This document shows positions 26,622-34,806 of a stretch of DNA of 64,000 bases, in pieces. The DNA is taken from positions 62,001 to 126,000 of the forward strand of contig JAJEFD010000009.1 of assembly GCA_022820645.1 (NCBI GenBank), in the 5' to 3' direction. The translations under genes were made by a program, and so were the position numbers. Position 1 is the first letter of the stretch. Every line of letters starts with the position of its first letter. This stretch comes from Dehalococcoidia bacterium (GTDB taxonomy: Bacteria > Chloroflexota > Dehalococcoidia > Lucifugimonadales > Australimonadaceae). Below the pieces are notes generated by a model. It had not been told where the DNA came from. It was given only the letters and a program-made list of their open reading frames with translations, and searched no databases.

Positions 26622-27827
26622 TCAGTCCTCCTTCAGCCACTCTTCGTCCCACTCGAAGTCCGGATTCGTGTATGCCTCCTCCGGCATGAGCGAAGTGAGC
26701 CCGCGCTTGGCCAGTTCCTCCTCGAACTTCTGCCGGATCCAAGGGTCTTGCTCGTGGAAGGGGATCATGCGCTTGGGGTCGGCGGAGGGGTTCGCTCCCG
26801 GCCGCGGCGCCCGGATGCGGAGTTGCCTGTTCTCGACGGGCCCCGCGTTCATGTGCATGTGGTACCAGTGGTAAGGCGGGACGAACACAGCTCCTTCCTT
26901 CCACGGAGCGATCAGGTAGTCGCCTCCCTCGGGCCACATGAGGACGAACCCGTCCGCCTCCTGGATGCCGACGATGGTTACGCCCGCCGCATGGCGATGT
27001 GCGGCCCGATACCTTCGGGAAGGGAGCACCATGAGGCTGGTGCTGAACGCCGAGCCGGGGAAGAAGATGCCGCCTCGGTAGGAGAGGCGCCCAGCCCCAC
27101 CGCCGACCTCCAGCTTGTCCCACACCGACAAGTCAGGGAAGAAGTTGCCGTACCACCGCATGCTGCTCCGGCCCGCGGAGCGGGAGTCCTCCGCCAGTGT
27201 TCCGGCCCCGGCGCCAGGCTCGTACCCCATCGACCGGGCGCCCGACGAGAAGCTCGCCGACCCCGAGAGGCGCACGGGCTGCGCCGCCGCCGAGTAGAAC
27301 TTCGCCTGGTTCCCGTAGAGCTGGCTGGTGTCGACGTACGGGTTGTTGAAGAAGTAGTCCTCGCTGGGGTTCGTGCCCATAGCCATGGGCAGCAGGTTCA
27401 CGTGGAGCGTAATCGCGGACTGATCGCCCCGTGCGTTGCTCAACTCGTAGTTGTAGTTGACGGGGATGCGGAACAGGCTGTGCTTCTGCCACTCGAAGGT
27501 GATCTTCGGCTGGCCCTCGGCCCAGACGTTCGCGATGCCGTTGCCCTCGAAGACGTAGATGACCTCTTCGAGCGCCATGCGGAACGGAGGGATCGTCTCT
27601 CCGGGAGGTATCTCCAGCACGTGGACGTGCTCGATGCCCCGGTGGCCCTCCAGACTGATGACCGCGGCGGGGCATCCGCGGAGGGACCAGTACCCGCGTT
27701 CGAGTGTGCGGGCGTCCTCGACGTAGAAGCCCGTGTGGACGGGGACGTCCTGCTTGGCCAACCAGCCGTCGTAGGCGTGGTTGCGCCAGAAATCGACTAC
27801 CTCGGGAAGGGCGGATTCTGTGACCAT
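26622..27827 (-). CDS. Bicupin domain protein
   Basis: 401 residues from ATG 27827, behind AGGAGGAGG; the frame extends 70 codons further but that stretch has no ribosome site and includes the promoter. First cupin around 125-185 (PPGETIPPFRMALEEVIYVFEGNG), second in the C-terminal half (RAAHRHAAGVTIVG, PPYHWYHMHMN). His residues are frequent in the second domain, compatible with a metal site. Related in overall plan to the protein at 9659-10762. First gene of the seven-gene unit. May be a ring-cleaving or isomerising enzyme; not assignable. Confidence 0.78.
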   Translation of the reverse strand: MVTESALPEVVDFWRNHAYDGWLAKQDVPVHTGFYVEDARTLERGYWSLRGCPAAVISLEGHRGIEHVHVLEIPPGETIPPFRMALEEVIYVFEGNGIANVWAEGQPKITFEWQKHSLFRIPVNYNYELSNARGDQSAITLHVNLLPMAMGTNPSEDYFFNNPYVDTSQLYGNQAKFYSAAAQPVRLSGSASFSSGARSMGYEPGAGAGTLAEDSRSAGRSSMRWYGNFFPDLSVWDKLEVGGGAGRLSYRGGIFFPGSAFSTSLMVLPSRRYRAAHRHAAGVTIVGIQEADGFVLMWPEGGDYLIAPWKEGAVFVPPYHWYHMHMNAGPVENRQLRIRAPRPGANPSADPKRMIPFHEQDPWIRQKFEEELAKRGLTSLMPEEAYTNPDFEWDEEWLKED

Positions 27828-27905
27828 AGGACCTCCTCCTGTTGACGCCGCGCCTGGGCGAGTTCCAGAGGCCCCGTGAGGGCGCAGCGAGCGCTGCTCG
27901 CTCGG

Positions 27906-27934
27906 ACGGTACGACGCTGTCCGTGGACTGTCAA
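27906..27934 (-). promoter_or_regulatory. Sigma-70-type promoter of the seven-gene catabolic unit
   Basis: On the minus strand a consensus TTGACA (934-929), a 17-base spacer and TACCGT (911-906). Transcription would begin near 27899, about 70 bases before the cupin start codon. Confidence 0.6.
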
Positions 27935-28069
27935 ATGAGTGCTGTGCACCGGCGGCCACAGCCTCCTGTTGCATTGCGTAATCCGTCTGGCTGAAGAGCA
28001 GCGATGCTGAAAACCGAAGCACTTGCATCACTACCATAGGCGGAGTCGCGCCTCATAGTCCACTGTGCG

Positions 28070-28098
28070 TTGAATTCACACTGAGGCCGGGCTACGAT
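28070..28098 (+). promoter_or_regulatory. Sigma-70-type promoter of the rightward amidohydrolase unit
   Basis: TTGAAT (070-075), 17-base spacer, TACGAT (093-098). Predicted start near 28105, leaving a short leader that includes the GAGGAGG ribosome site of the gene at 28129. Confidence 0.6.
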
Positions 28099-28128
28099 TC
28101 GAGAATCCTTCGGGCAGAGGAGGATGCC

Positions 28129-29283
28129 ATGACCACGTCACCTGCAAGTGATCAGGAGATACGCATATCCGGGGACTCGCACGTCTCGGAACCCCCGGAC
28201 CTCTGGCAGAAGGAGATGCCCCTGAAGTACCGCGACCGCGCGCTCAGCTTTCCCCGCATCGAGTACGGACGCCACAACCACTCTCGCGCCGGAGGATGGG
28301 ACTCAAAGGAACGATTGAAGGACATGGCAGCCGACGGCATCAGCGCCGAGGTGCTCTACCCTACGTTGGCCAAGGGGCTCTTCGAGCAGTTCTTCTTCGA
28401 GCCGGTGGACCTCCCGCTCGTCCAGGCCGGAGAGCAGGTCTATAACGACTGGATGATGGACTTCTGCAAGGAAGCCCCGGACAGGCTCTGGGGTCAGGCC
28501 TTCATCGGGCTCTGGGACATCGACTATGCCATCAGGGAGATGCAGCGCACGAAAGACGGCGGGCTCAAGGGAGTGGCGACCTGGATAGCACCGCCGGATG
28601 GATTGCCATTCACCGGCGACCACTACGAGCGGTTCTGGTCGGCGGCCGAAGAGATGGACATGCCCATCGGCTGGCACATCAATACGGGGTTCGGCGCCTA
28701 CGTCACGCGGGCCGACGAAGACCGGTTCGGAGTTATCACGCGCCAGGCCTACGGCCACAAGGTCGTCGCCATGAAAACGATGGCTGAGATGATCCTCTCC
28801 GGCGTGCTGCAGCGTCACCCTCGGCTCAAGATCGTCCTTGCAGAGTTCGAAGTGGGGTGGATCCCCTTCTACCTCGAAGACCTCGACCGGAAGCTGGGCA
28901 GAGGCAGGAACGTAGGGCTCGATCTGTATCCCAGCGAGTACTTCAGCCGCCAGGTGTACTCGACGTTCATGCAGGACGGCGTTGGGGGCTACCTGATGCA
29001 GCGGTGGGGCGCTGACAACTTCGTCTACGCGAACGACTATCCGCACGCAGGCGGTATCTGGCCGTACACAGACGACACGATCGAGCTCACCCTGAGCGAC
29101 CTGCCGTCCGAAACGCGGCGGAAGGTGTTGGGCGAGACGCTGGCGAAGGTCTATGGTCAGCCCATGCCGGAGCCGATCGAGCGCATGGAGTCGGACTACA
29201 CGGATGAGATATGGAGCCGCCCCTGGCTTAAGAAGGCGGGGGAGTTCACTTTCGACAAGACCACGATGGGGCTCAAGCTTTAG
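28129..29283 (+). CDS. Amidohydrolase-2 family metal-dependent hydrolase/decarboxylase
   Basis: 384 residues behind GAGGAGGA. Asp16-Ser-His18-x2-Glu21 metal motif, VYNDWMMDFCKEAPDRLWGQ, GWHINTGFG, HPRLKIVLAEFEVGWIPFYLEDLD, and NFVYANDYPHAGG. Clear paralogue of the proteins at 19684 and 20828. Opens a rightward unit with a dehydrogenase, PanB-like protein and kinase, under its own promoter. Substrate unknown. Confidence 0.88.
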   Translation: MTTSPASDQEIRISGDSHVSEPPDLWQKEMPLKYRDRALSFPRIEYGRHNHSRAGGWDSKERLKDMAADGISAEVLYPTLAKGLFEQFFFEPVDLPLVQAGEQVYNDWMMDFCKEAPDRLWGQAFIGLWDIDYAIREMQRTKDGGLKGVATWIAPPDGLPFTGDHYERFWSAAEEMDMPIGWHINTGFGAYVTRADEDRFGVITRQAYGHKVVAMKTMAEMILSGVLQRHPRLKIVLAEFEVGWIPFYLEDLDRKLGRGRNVGLDLYPSEYFSRQVYSTFMQDGVGGYLMQRWGADNFVYANDYPHAGGIWPYTDDTIELTLSDLPSETRRKVLGETLAKVYGQPMPEPIERMESDYTDEIWSRPWLKKAGEFTFDKTTMGLKL

Positions 29284-29304
29284 CGCTGCTCGCTCAGGAG
29301 GAGC

Positions 29305-30342
29305 ATGTCGGATACCGTCCGTATCGGCATAGTCGGAGCCGGGGGGTTCACCCGCCGCCGTATGCTTCCCAACCTGCTTGCGGTCGAGGGAGCGGAGGTC
29401 GTGGCCGTCGCCAACCGCAGCCTCGAAAGCGCCGAGCGGGTCGCGGCGGAGTTCGGCATTCCTGATCCGATGGGCGACTGGCAGGCGTTGGTGGCGCGGG
29501 ACGATATCGACGCGGTCTTTGTCGGCACCCAGCCCTACTTTCACCACGAGGCCGTCATGGCAGCGCTTGACGCGGGAAAGCACGTGCTCTGCCAGACGCG
29601 GATGGCCACGAGCCTTGCGCAAGCGCGAGAGATGCTGGCCAAGGCCGAGGAGACGGGGCTGAAGGCCCGCCTGGCGCCGCCCACCTCGTACGAACGGGCG
29701 CGCCGCTATGTGAAGCACCTGTTGGACGACGGCTACGTCGGTACGGTTCGCCAGGTGTTTGCCTACTACCTCGTCTCTGACTACGCCGACGGCTCGGCCC
29801 CGCTGCAGCGCCGTCAGGACCACCGCGTGTTCGGCGCGGTCAACCCGCTGCACCTCGGCCTCGACTGGGACGTGCTCCGGCCCTGGTTCGGCGACCCCGA
29901 GCGGGTCCTCGCGTGGGGACGCACGTTCATACCGCGGCGGGCCGACGGGCCGGGAGGCGGACCTATCGACGTTGAGATGCCGGACGCCCTGACGGTCGTC
30001 GCTGAGATGCCGGGATGGGCCACCGTTACCTGCGTTCAGAGCGGGGTGACGCTCTTCGGCGAGGAGCGCATCGAGATATACGGAGAAGAGGGCACGCTCG
30101 TCTATCCCCGGAGAGGCGAGCTGATGGGCGCCCGCGTGGGCGACGAGGCGCTGGCCCCGCTGCCGGTTCCGGCCGGTTTGGAGGAGACGTGGCATGCGGA
30201 GGAGGACTTCGTACGCCTCGTCCGTGGGGAAGACGTCCCAGAGAACGACACCTTCCTGGACGGCGTCAGGAACATGGAGTTCCTGGAGGCGTCCGCGCTC
30301 TCGCTTACTCGCGGCGGGTGGGTCGACCTGCCGCTGCCCTGA
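29305..30342 (+). CDS. Gfo/Idh/MocA family protein lacking the EKP motif
   Basis: 345 residues behind AGGAGGAG, 21 bases after the amidohydrolase. NAD(P)-binding start IGIVGAGGFTRRRM, AVFVGTQPYFHHEAV. Where the family has Glu-Lys-Pro, this protein has Gln97-Thr98-Arg99 (LCQTRMATSLAQA), so the usual catalytic Lys is absent. The C-terminal domain is present (GEERIEIYGEEGTLVYPRRGEL). It may use another residue, act as a binding protein, or catalyse a non-redox reaction. Differs clearly from the two paralogues at 4194 and 8309, which keep EKP. Confidence 0.83.
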   Translation: MSDTVRIGIVGAGGFTRRRMLPNLLAVEGAEVVAVANRSLESAERVAAEFGIPDPMGDWQALVARDDIDAVFVGTQPYFHHEAVMAALDAGKHVLCQTRMATSLAQAREMLAKAEETGLKARLAPPTSYERARRYVKHLLDDGYVGTVRQVFAYYLVSDYADGSAPLQRRQDHRVFGAVNPLHLGLDWDVLRPWFGDPERVLAWGRTFIPRRADGPGGGPIDVEMPDALTVVAEMPGWATVTCVQSGVTLFGEERIEIYGEEGTLVYPRRGELMGARVGDEALAPLPVPAGLEETWHAEEDFVRLVRGEDVPENDTFLDGVRNMEFLEASALSLTRGGWVDLPLP

Positions 30343-30378
30343 GTGTAGGGTGGTTCGGCATACACGAAGGAGGGAACG

Positions 30379-31158
30379 ATGGCGATGCTCACGGTCGAAG
30401 ACCTGCACGAGATGAAGCGCAACGGACAGAAGATCGCCGCAGCGGTCGTCTACGAGTTCCAGATGACGAAGATATGCGAGATGGCCGGTGTGGACGTGCT
30501 GTCGGTCGGCGACAGCCTAGGCCGGAACATGCTCGGGCACGACCACGTCGACGAGTGCACCGTGGACGACATGATTCCCTTCGCGCGGGCGGTCGTACGT
30601 GGCAGAGAGCGGGCTATCGTGAGTGTGGACATGCCTACCGTCCCCTCCGCCGCCGGGGTGGAGGCGGTCGCCGCCGCGGCCAAGCGGTTCAAGGAAGAGG
30701 CGGGCGTTGACATGTGCAAGATCGATATCCGGACGCACGAGGAGGAGCTCTTCGACGAGGTCTACGCCGTCCAGGAGGTCGGCTTGCACGCCTATCCCCA
30801 GATCGGCTTCCCGACACAGGGGGCAGCTCGTGGCATCCAGGGCGGGTCGGAGGTCCACGAGTACGTCCAGAAGTGGGCGCACAAGATCGAGGAAGCGGGC
30901 GCAGCCATGATCGACCTCACGAACGTGACGCCTGACATCTACGCGGACGTCTGCTCCAGCCTCCGCATCCCCGTCATCGGCGGGCAGGCCCCGCCGGAGG
31001 CCGACGGCAAGATCCAGGTCATGGTGAGCGGGACAGGCTACTCATACGCCACCATCGGCCGTGATGACGGGCGCCCCGACGGCGCCAAGTTCATGTTCGA
31101 CGTGATGAAGTCGATCATCGACAGCATCCATGCTGGCAACTGGACGACGCGCCAGTAA
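30379..31158 (+). CDS. PanB-like (ketopantoate hydroxymethyltransferase fold) protein
   Basis: 259 residues behind AAGGAGGG. Aligns with PanB over VGDSLGRNMLGHDHVDECTV (Asp45), SVDMP (Asp84), CKIDI and PVIGGQAPPEADGKIQV. The position of the catalytic Glu181 of E. coli PanB (in LECVP) is Thr181 here (DLTNVT), and the mid-protein LNG..TPQ segment of PanB is missing. Real pantothenate synthesis is therefore doubtful; a related C-C bond enzyme of the PEP mutase/PanB superfamily is more likely. Sits between a Gfo/Idh/MocA protein and a small kinase. Confidence 0.75.
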   Translation: MAMLTVEDLHEMKRNGQKIAAAVVYEFQMTKICEMAGVDVLSVGDSLGRNMLGHDHVDECTVDDMIPFARAVVRGRERAIVSVDMPTVPSAAGVEAVAAAAKRFKEEAGVDMCKIDIRTHEEELFDEVYAVQEVGLHAYPQIGFPTQGAARGIQGGSEVHEYVQKWAHKIEEAGAAMIDLTNVTPDIYADVCSSLRIPVIGGQAPPEADGKIQVMVSGTGYSYATIGRDDGRPDGAKFMFDVMKSIIDSIHAGNWTTRQ

Positions 31159-31172
31159 CCCTCGGAGGGTGG

Positions 31173-31718
31173 ATGCCTGCCCCAAGTGACAGCGTCTGGC
31201 TCATCACCGGCATCCCCGGCGCTGGGAAGAGTACGGTTTCGAGGGAGCTGGCGAGGCAGTTCCCCTTGTCGGCGCACGTCGAGGTTGACCTGCTCCGGGA
31301 CATGGTGGTGTCAGGCAACCTGGGTCCCGGTCAGGAGCCGCTGACCGAGTCCGACCGGCAACTTGCGCTGGGGGCGCACAACGCGGCGCTCCTCGCGGAC
31401 TCCCTGATGGACGCCGGGTTCACGCCCATCGTTGACGACGTCGTCCTTCAACTACAGCTCGCGCGCTACCGGGAGGTCCTCACCCGCTGGCCGCTCCGGT
31501 TGGTCGTGCTGGCGCCGCCCGTCGGGGTTGCGCTGCAACGTGACCGGGGGCGGGCGGAGAAGCATGTGGCGAACAGGTTCTCCTACCTGGACGCGGAGCT
31601 CCGGAAGCAGATGCAGGACTGGGGCTTGTGGCTGGACACGTCGGGGATGAGCGTGGCGGAGACGGTCGAGGCAATCATTCGGCGGGCCGATGAGGCGCTT
31701 GTAACCTCGCTCCAATGA
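31173..31718 (+). CDS. P-loop kinase/phosphotransferase, small
   Basis: 181 residues, ATG six bases after GGAGG and 14 bases after the PanB-like gene. Walker A GIPGAGKSTVSREL at residues 12-19, a DLLRDMV segment for acceptor binding, DDVVLQLQLARYREVL, and an Arg-rich lid (RDRGRAEKHVANRFSYLD). The size and layout resemble AAA_33/chloramphenicol-phosphotransferase or shikimate-kinase-like enzymes that phosphorylate small molecules. The acceptor may be the product of the preceding enzymes. Confidence 0.75.
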   Translation: MPAPSDSVWLITGIPGAGKSTVSRELARQFPLSAHVEVDLLRDMVVSGNLGPGQEPLTESDRQLALGAHNAALLADSLMDAGFTPIVDDVVLQLQLARYREVLTRWPLRLVVLAPPVGVALQRDRGRAEKHVANRFSYLDAELRKQMQDWGLWLDTSGMSVAETVEAIIRRADEALVTSLQ

Positions 31719-31797
31719 TGCTTCTGCCCCGTCACGGGACGGTCGACAGGCGTCTTCATGGCTAGGCGTCGAACCACAAGAGGGCTAGGATATGGCC

Positions 31798-31995
31798 ATG
31801 CCAGCCTCAGACGACCTCATTCGACAGTTGATCGAGGCCCGGTTCGCCGGGAAGCTCTCTCCTGAAGAGGTCGAGACGCTGCTGCCTTATGTCCGGCGCG
31901 GGCAGGCCACAAGCGAGCGCCTCGCGGCGTTCCCGCTGGAGGGCCTCGACCCACGGCTCGTGTCGTACATCTCCGACAAGCGGCTGGCGCCATGA
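31798..31995 (+). CDS. Small GatC/AtzG-like protein coupled to an amidase
   Basis: 65 residues from ATG 31798, eight bases after AGGA (an ATG at 31792 is too close to it). The stop overlaps the amidase start (ATGA at 31992-31995). Two predicted helices, LIRQLIEARFAGKLSPEEVETLLPYV, then a tail with FPLEGLDPRLVSYISDK, the layout of GatC and of AtzG, the small partner of biuret amidase AtzE. Probably a structural subunit of the downstream amidase. Confidence 0.65.
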   Translation: MPASDDLIRQLIEARFAGKLSPEEVETLLPYVRRGQATSERLAAFPLEGLDPRLVSYISDKRLAP

Positions 31996-33422
31996 ACGAG
32001 CTGCTCTTCGAACCCATCTCGTCGATAGGAGAGCAGCTGCGGACACGAGCAGTCTCGTCCGTCGAGTTGGTCAGCGCCGCGCTCGAACAGATAGCAGCGA
32101 CGGACGACCGGTTGAACGCGTTTCCCGTCATGAAGGCCGAAGAAGCGCTTGCTTGCGCGAAGTCCGCCGACGCCGAACTCGTGCAGGGACGCTGGCTGGG
32201 CCCGCTCCACGGCCTCCCTGTCGGCGTGAAGGACAACATCGCGGTGGAAGGATGGGTTACGACTTGCGGGTCGCCCATCCTGGCCGAGCACGTCACCGAC
32301 TTCGACGCCGCCGTGGTTGAGCGCCTTCGGAGTGCCGGGGCAGTCGTGCTCGGCAAGAACAACATGCACGAATGGGCGCTCGCGGGCAGTTGCATCCAGA
32401 GCGTGTTCGGCTCGACGCACAATCCCTGGAACACTGACCACATCACTGGCGGATCGAGCGGCGGATCGGCGGCTGCGGTGGCTGCGGGGCAGGCGTTCAT
32501 GTCCATCGGCACGGACGCTCGCGCGTCCATCCGGAACCCGGCGTCGTACTGCGGCGTCGTGGGGCTGAAACCCACGCATGGGCTTGTCAGCCGGTTCGGG
32601 GAGCTCCCGCCGACCAGTTCGTGGTACATGACCCTCGGCCCCATCGCGCGGCGTGTCGAAGACGTCGCGCTGACGATGGATGCCATCGCCGGATACGACC
32701 CCCGTGACCCGTCGTCGGTTGAAGCGGAGCATCGGGAGTACGCCGCGCGGCTCGACGAGGGTGTGCGCGGGCTCCGCATCGCTGTCGTGACGAACTACTT
32801 CTACAGCGACACGTTGCCGGAGGTGGCGGAGAGCGTGCGCGCGGCAGCCCGCGCGCTCGCCGATCTGGGCGCCGAGGTCGTGGAGGTCGAGATCGGGATG
32901 CTGGAGCACTGGTCACTGATCGAGTCCTCGTTCGAAGGTGAGAACAAGGGCTGGCTGCTGGACCTGGCGCTGGAGCGCGGCGACGAGTTCCTCCACGACG
33001 ACATCCGTTACCGCATCCTGGCGAGCGCCTTCACGAACACCGTCGACACGATGCGCTCCACGCGGATACTCAGCATGCTGCGCCACGAGGTGCAGGACCT
33101 CATGCGCGAGACCGACCTGCTGCTCACGCCTACCAACTCCACGCCGGCCTATCGCGCCGACGCGAGGGATGTTGCGGTTCGCGAGGGAACGGTCGATGTC
33201 GAAGCGCCGGGTGGGCAGGGCAGGATCACGACGCGGCTGACCGTCCCCTTCAACGCGCTGGCGCTGCCCGCGATCTCGGTGCCGTGCGGCTTCTCTGCAG
33301 AGGGGTTGCCGATCGGGCTGCAACTGGTGGGACGCGCCTTCGAGGACGACGTGGTGCTCAGGGCGGCGCGCGCGTACGAGCAGGCAGGGCCGGGCTACCA
33401 GCGCCCGACAGTGGTGCGTTAG
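31992..33422 (+). CDS. Amidase signature family enzyme (GatA/AtzE-like)
   Basis: 476 residues. Ser-Ser-Lys triad visible: Lys80 in VGVKDNIAVEG, cis-Ser155 in TGGSSGGSAAA, nucleophile Ser179 in GTDARASIRNPA. GTDARAS replaces the more usual GTDTGGS. Hydrolyses an amide bond to acid and ammonia. The GatC-like partner and the convergent hydantoinase and AtzB-like deaminase genes point to biuret/ureide or cyclic amide breakdown. Its stop overlaps the stop of the opposing hydantoinase gene (33419-33422), so the two transcripts converge. Confidence 0.9.
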   Translation: MNELLFEPISSIGEQLRTRAVSSVELVSAALEQIAATDDRLNAFPVMKAEEALACAKSADAELVQGRWLGPLHGLPVGVKDNIAVEGWVTTCGSPILAEHVTDFDAAVVERLRSAGAVVLGKNNMHEWALAGSCIQSVFGSTHNPWNTDHITGGSSGGSAAAVAAGQAFMSIGTDARASIRNPASYCGVVGLKPTHGLVSRFGELPPTSSWYMTLGPIARRVEDVALTMDAIAGYDPRDPSSVEAEHREYAARLDEGVRGLRIAVVTNYFYSDTLPEVAESVRAAARALADLGAEVVEVEIGMLEHWSLIESSFEGENKGWLLDLALERGDEFLHDDIRYRILASAFTNTVDTMRSTRILSMLRHEVQDLMRETDLLLTPTNSTPAYRADARDVAVREGTVDVEAPGGQGRITTRLTVPFNALALPAISVPCGFSAEGLPIGLQLVGRAFEDDVVLRAARAYEQAGPGYQRPTVVR

Positions 33423-34792
33423 GCTGCCGAGGAGCCGGCGCGCTGGATGATTCGCCCGCTTCCCGGCTCGGCGAGCACTTCGCCGTCCCGGAAGATGACC
33501 TCTCCACGCCGGATCGTCATCGTCGGCCAACCCGTCAGCGTCATCTCGTCGAAGGCGCTCGTGAAGCGGCTGTGGGTCGATGCGGCGTTGACCGTCTTCT
33601 CGAGGTCGAGGTCGACGATGGCGAAGTCCGCGTCGCTGCCGACAGCCATGACCCCCTTCTGCGGGTAGTAACCGAACGTCCGGGCCGGGTTGAGCGAGGT
33701 CACCTCGGCGATCTTCTCGAGGTTGATGCGTCCCGGCTTCAGGCCGAACGTGATGAGTGCAGGCAGGATCGTTGCCATCCCGGCGAACCCCGGACGCTCC
33801 TCCCACAGCGCGCTGCCGCTCTTCTCGATAGGCACGTGGTCCGAGCCCACCGTCGTGATGTCGCCGGTCGCCAGCCCTTCCCACAGGCGGTCCTGGTTCT
33901 CCGTGTCTCGGAGGGGCGGGCTCACCTTGCCGATGCCGGCGCGATGGCCGTGGAACACCTCGTGGTCGGCGGTCAGTCCCAGGTAGTGAGGACACGTCTC
34001 CAGGACGATGCGGGCGCCGCGGTTCTTTGCCGCGATCGCCGCATCGATAGCAGCCCCGACTGTGACGTGCGGGATGTAGAGCGGGCAGCCCAGCAACTCC
34101 GCCATCCAGATGGCACGGAGCACGTCCTGCTCCTCCACGAAGTCGGGCCTCGAGTCCGTGTACGCCCGCAGGTCCTGCCTGCCGGTCTGCTTCACCTCCG
34201 CCGTGAACAACTCGACGAGGGGGTGGTCCTCGGCGTGGACCATGCAGAACGAGTAATCGCCGAGATGCCGGATGCGCTCCATCCCTGCGTAGAGGACGCC
34301 GTCGTCGGCAGTGACGATGCCTATCGGGTTCCCCGGTTCGTATCCGCCCATGTAGTACTTGAACGTCTTGATGCCGAACCGGTCGGAGAAGTTGGGGATG
34401 TCTTTCGACTGCTCCATCCCGCTCACGATGAAGTGGAAGTACGTGTCCACCAGCGACCGTTCCGCCGACAGTTCGATACGCCTCGAGACGTTCTCATATC
34501 CCATGCTGTCGGAGCGCAGGTACTGCAGGAAGGAGGTGACTCCCCCGGCAGCCGCGCTCTGCGTCTCCGTGATGATGTTCTCCTCGTAGGGGGTCCGCCC
34601 TCCCATGTGGACGTGGGGGTCGAACAGGCCCGGGAACACGTACTGTCCGCTGCAGTCGATCACCTCCTCTGCCGGTGGTAGGTCGGACTTCGCGGCGATC
34701 GCGGTGATACGCCCGTCTTCGACCGCCACACCTGCGTCGAGCACACCCCATGGGGTGACGAGCCTGCCGTTCTCCAGTACGAGGTCTGCCAT
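33419..34792 (-). CDS. Dihydropyrimidinase/D-hydantoinase family cyclic amidohydrolase
   Basis: 457 residues from ATG 34792 behind GGGAGG; the frame continues far upstream, over the next gene, and that part is not coding. Binuclear metal site: His60-x-His62 in DPHVHMGG, carbamylated Lys145 in KTFKYYM, HAED, TCPHYLGL and VGSDHVP. Hydrolyses cyclic amides such as hydantoins or dihydropyrimidines. Last gene of the leftward unit after the deaminase-like gene (14 bases). Allantoinase or dihydroorotase activity is a less likely alternative. Confidence 0.88.
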   Translation of the reverse strand: MADLVLENGRLVTPWGVLDAGVAVEDGRITAIAAKSDLPPAEEVIDCSGQYVFPGLFDPHVHMGGRTPYEENIITETQSAAAGGVTSFLQYLRSDSMGYENVSRRIELSAERSLVDTYFHFIVSGMEQSKDIPNFSDRFGIKTFKYYMGGYEPGNPIGIVTADDGVLYAGMERIRHLGDYSFCMVHAEDHPLVELFTAEVKQTGRQDLRAYTDSRPDFVEEQDVLRAIWMAELLGCPLYIPHVTVGAAIDAAIAAKNRGARIVLETCPHYLGLTADHEVFHGHRAGIGKVSPPLRDTENQDRLWEGLATGDITTVGSDHVPIEKSGSALWEERPGFAGMATILPALITFGLKPGRINLEKIAEVTSLNPARTFGYYPQKGVMAVGSDADFAIVDLDLEKTVNAASTHSRFTSAFDEMTLTGWPTMTIRRGEVIFRDGEVLAEPGSGRIIQRAGSSAA

Positions 34793-34806
34793 CGCGTGCC
34801 TCCCTT

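Larger units (their letters stand above)
27828..28128. other. Divergent intergenic control region
   Basis: 301 bases between two divergent catabolic units. It holds one good sigma-70-type promoter in each direction (27906-27934 minus, 28070-28098 plus). The starts predicted from them face away from each other with about 70-base and 25-base leaders. No gene or long repeat was seen between them. Confidence 0.6.
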
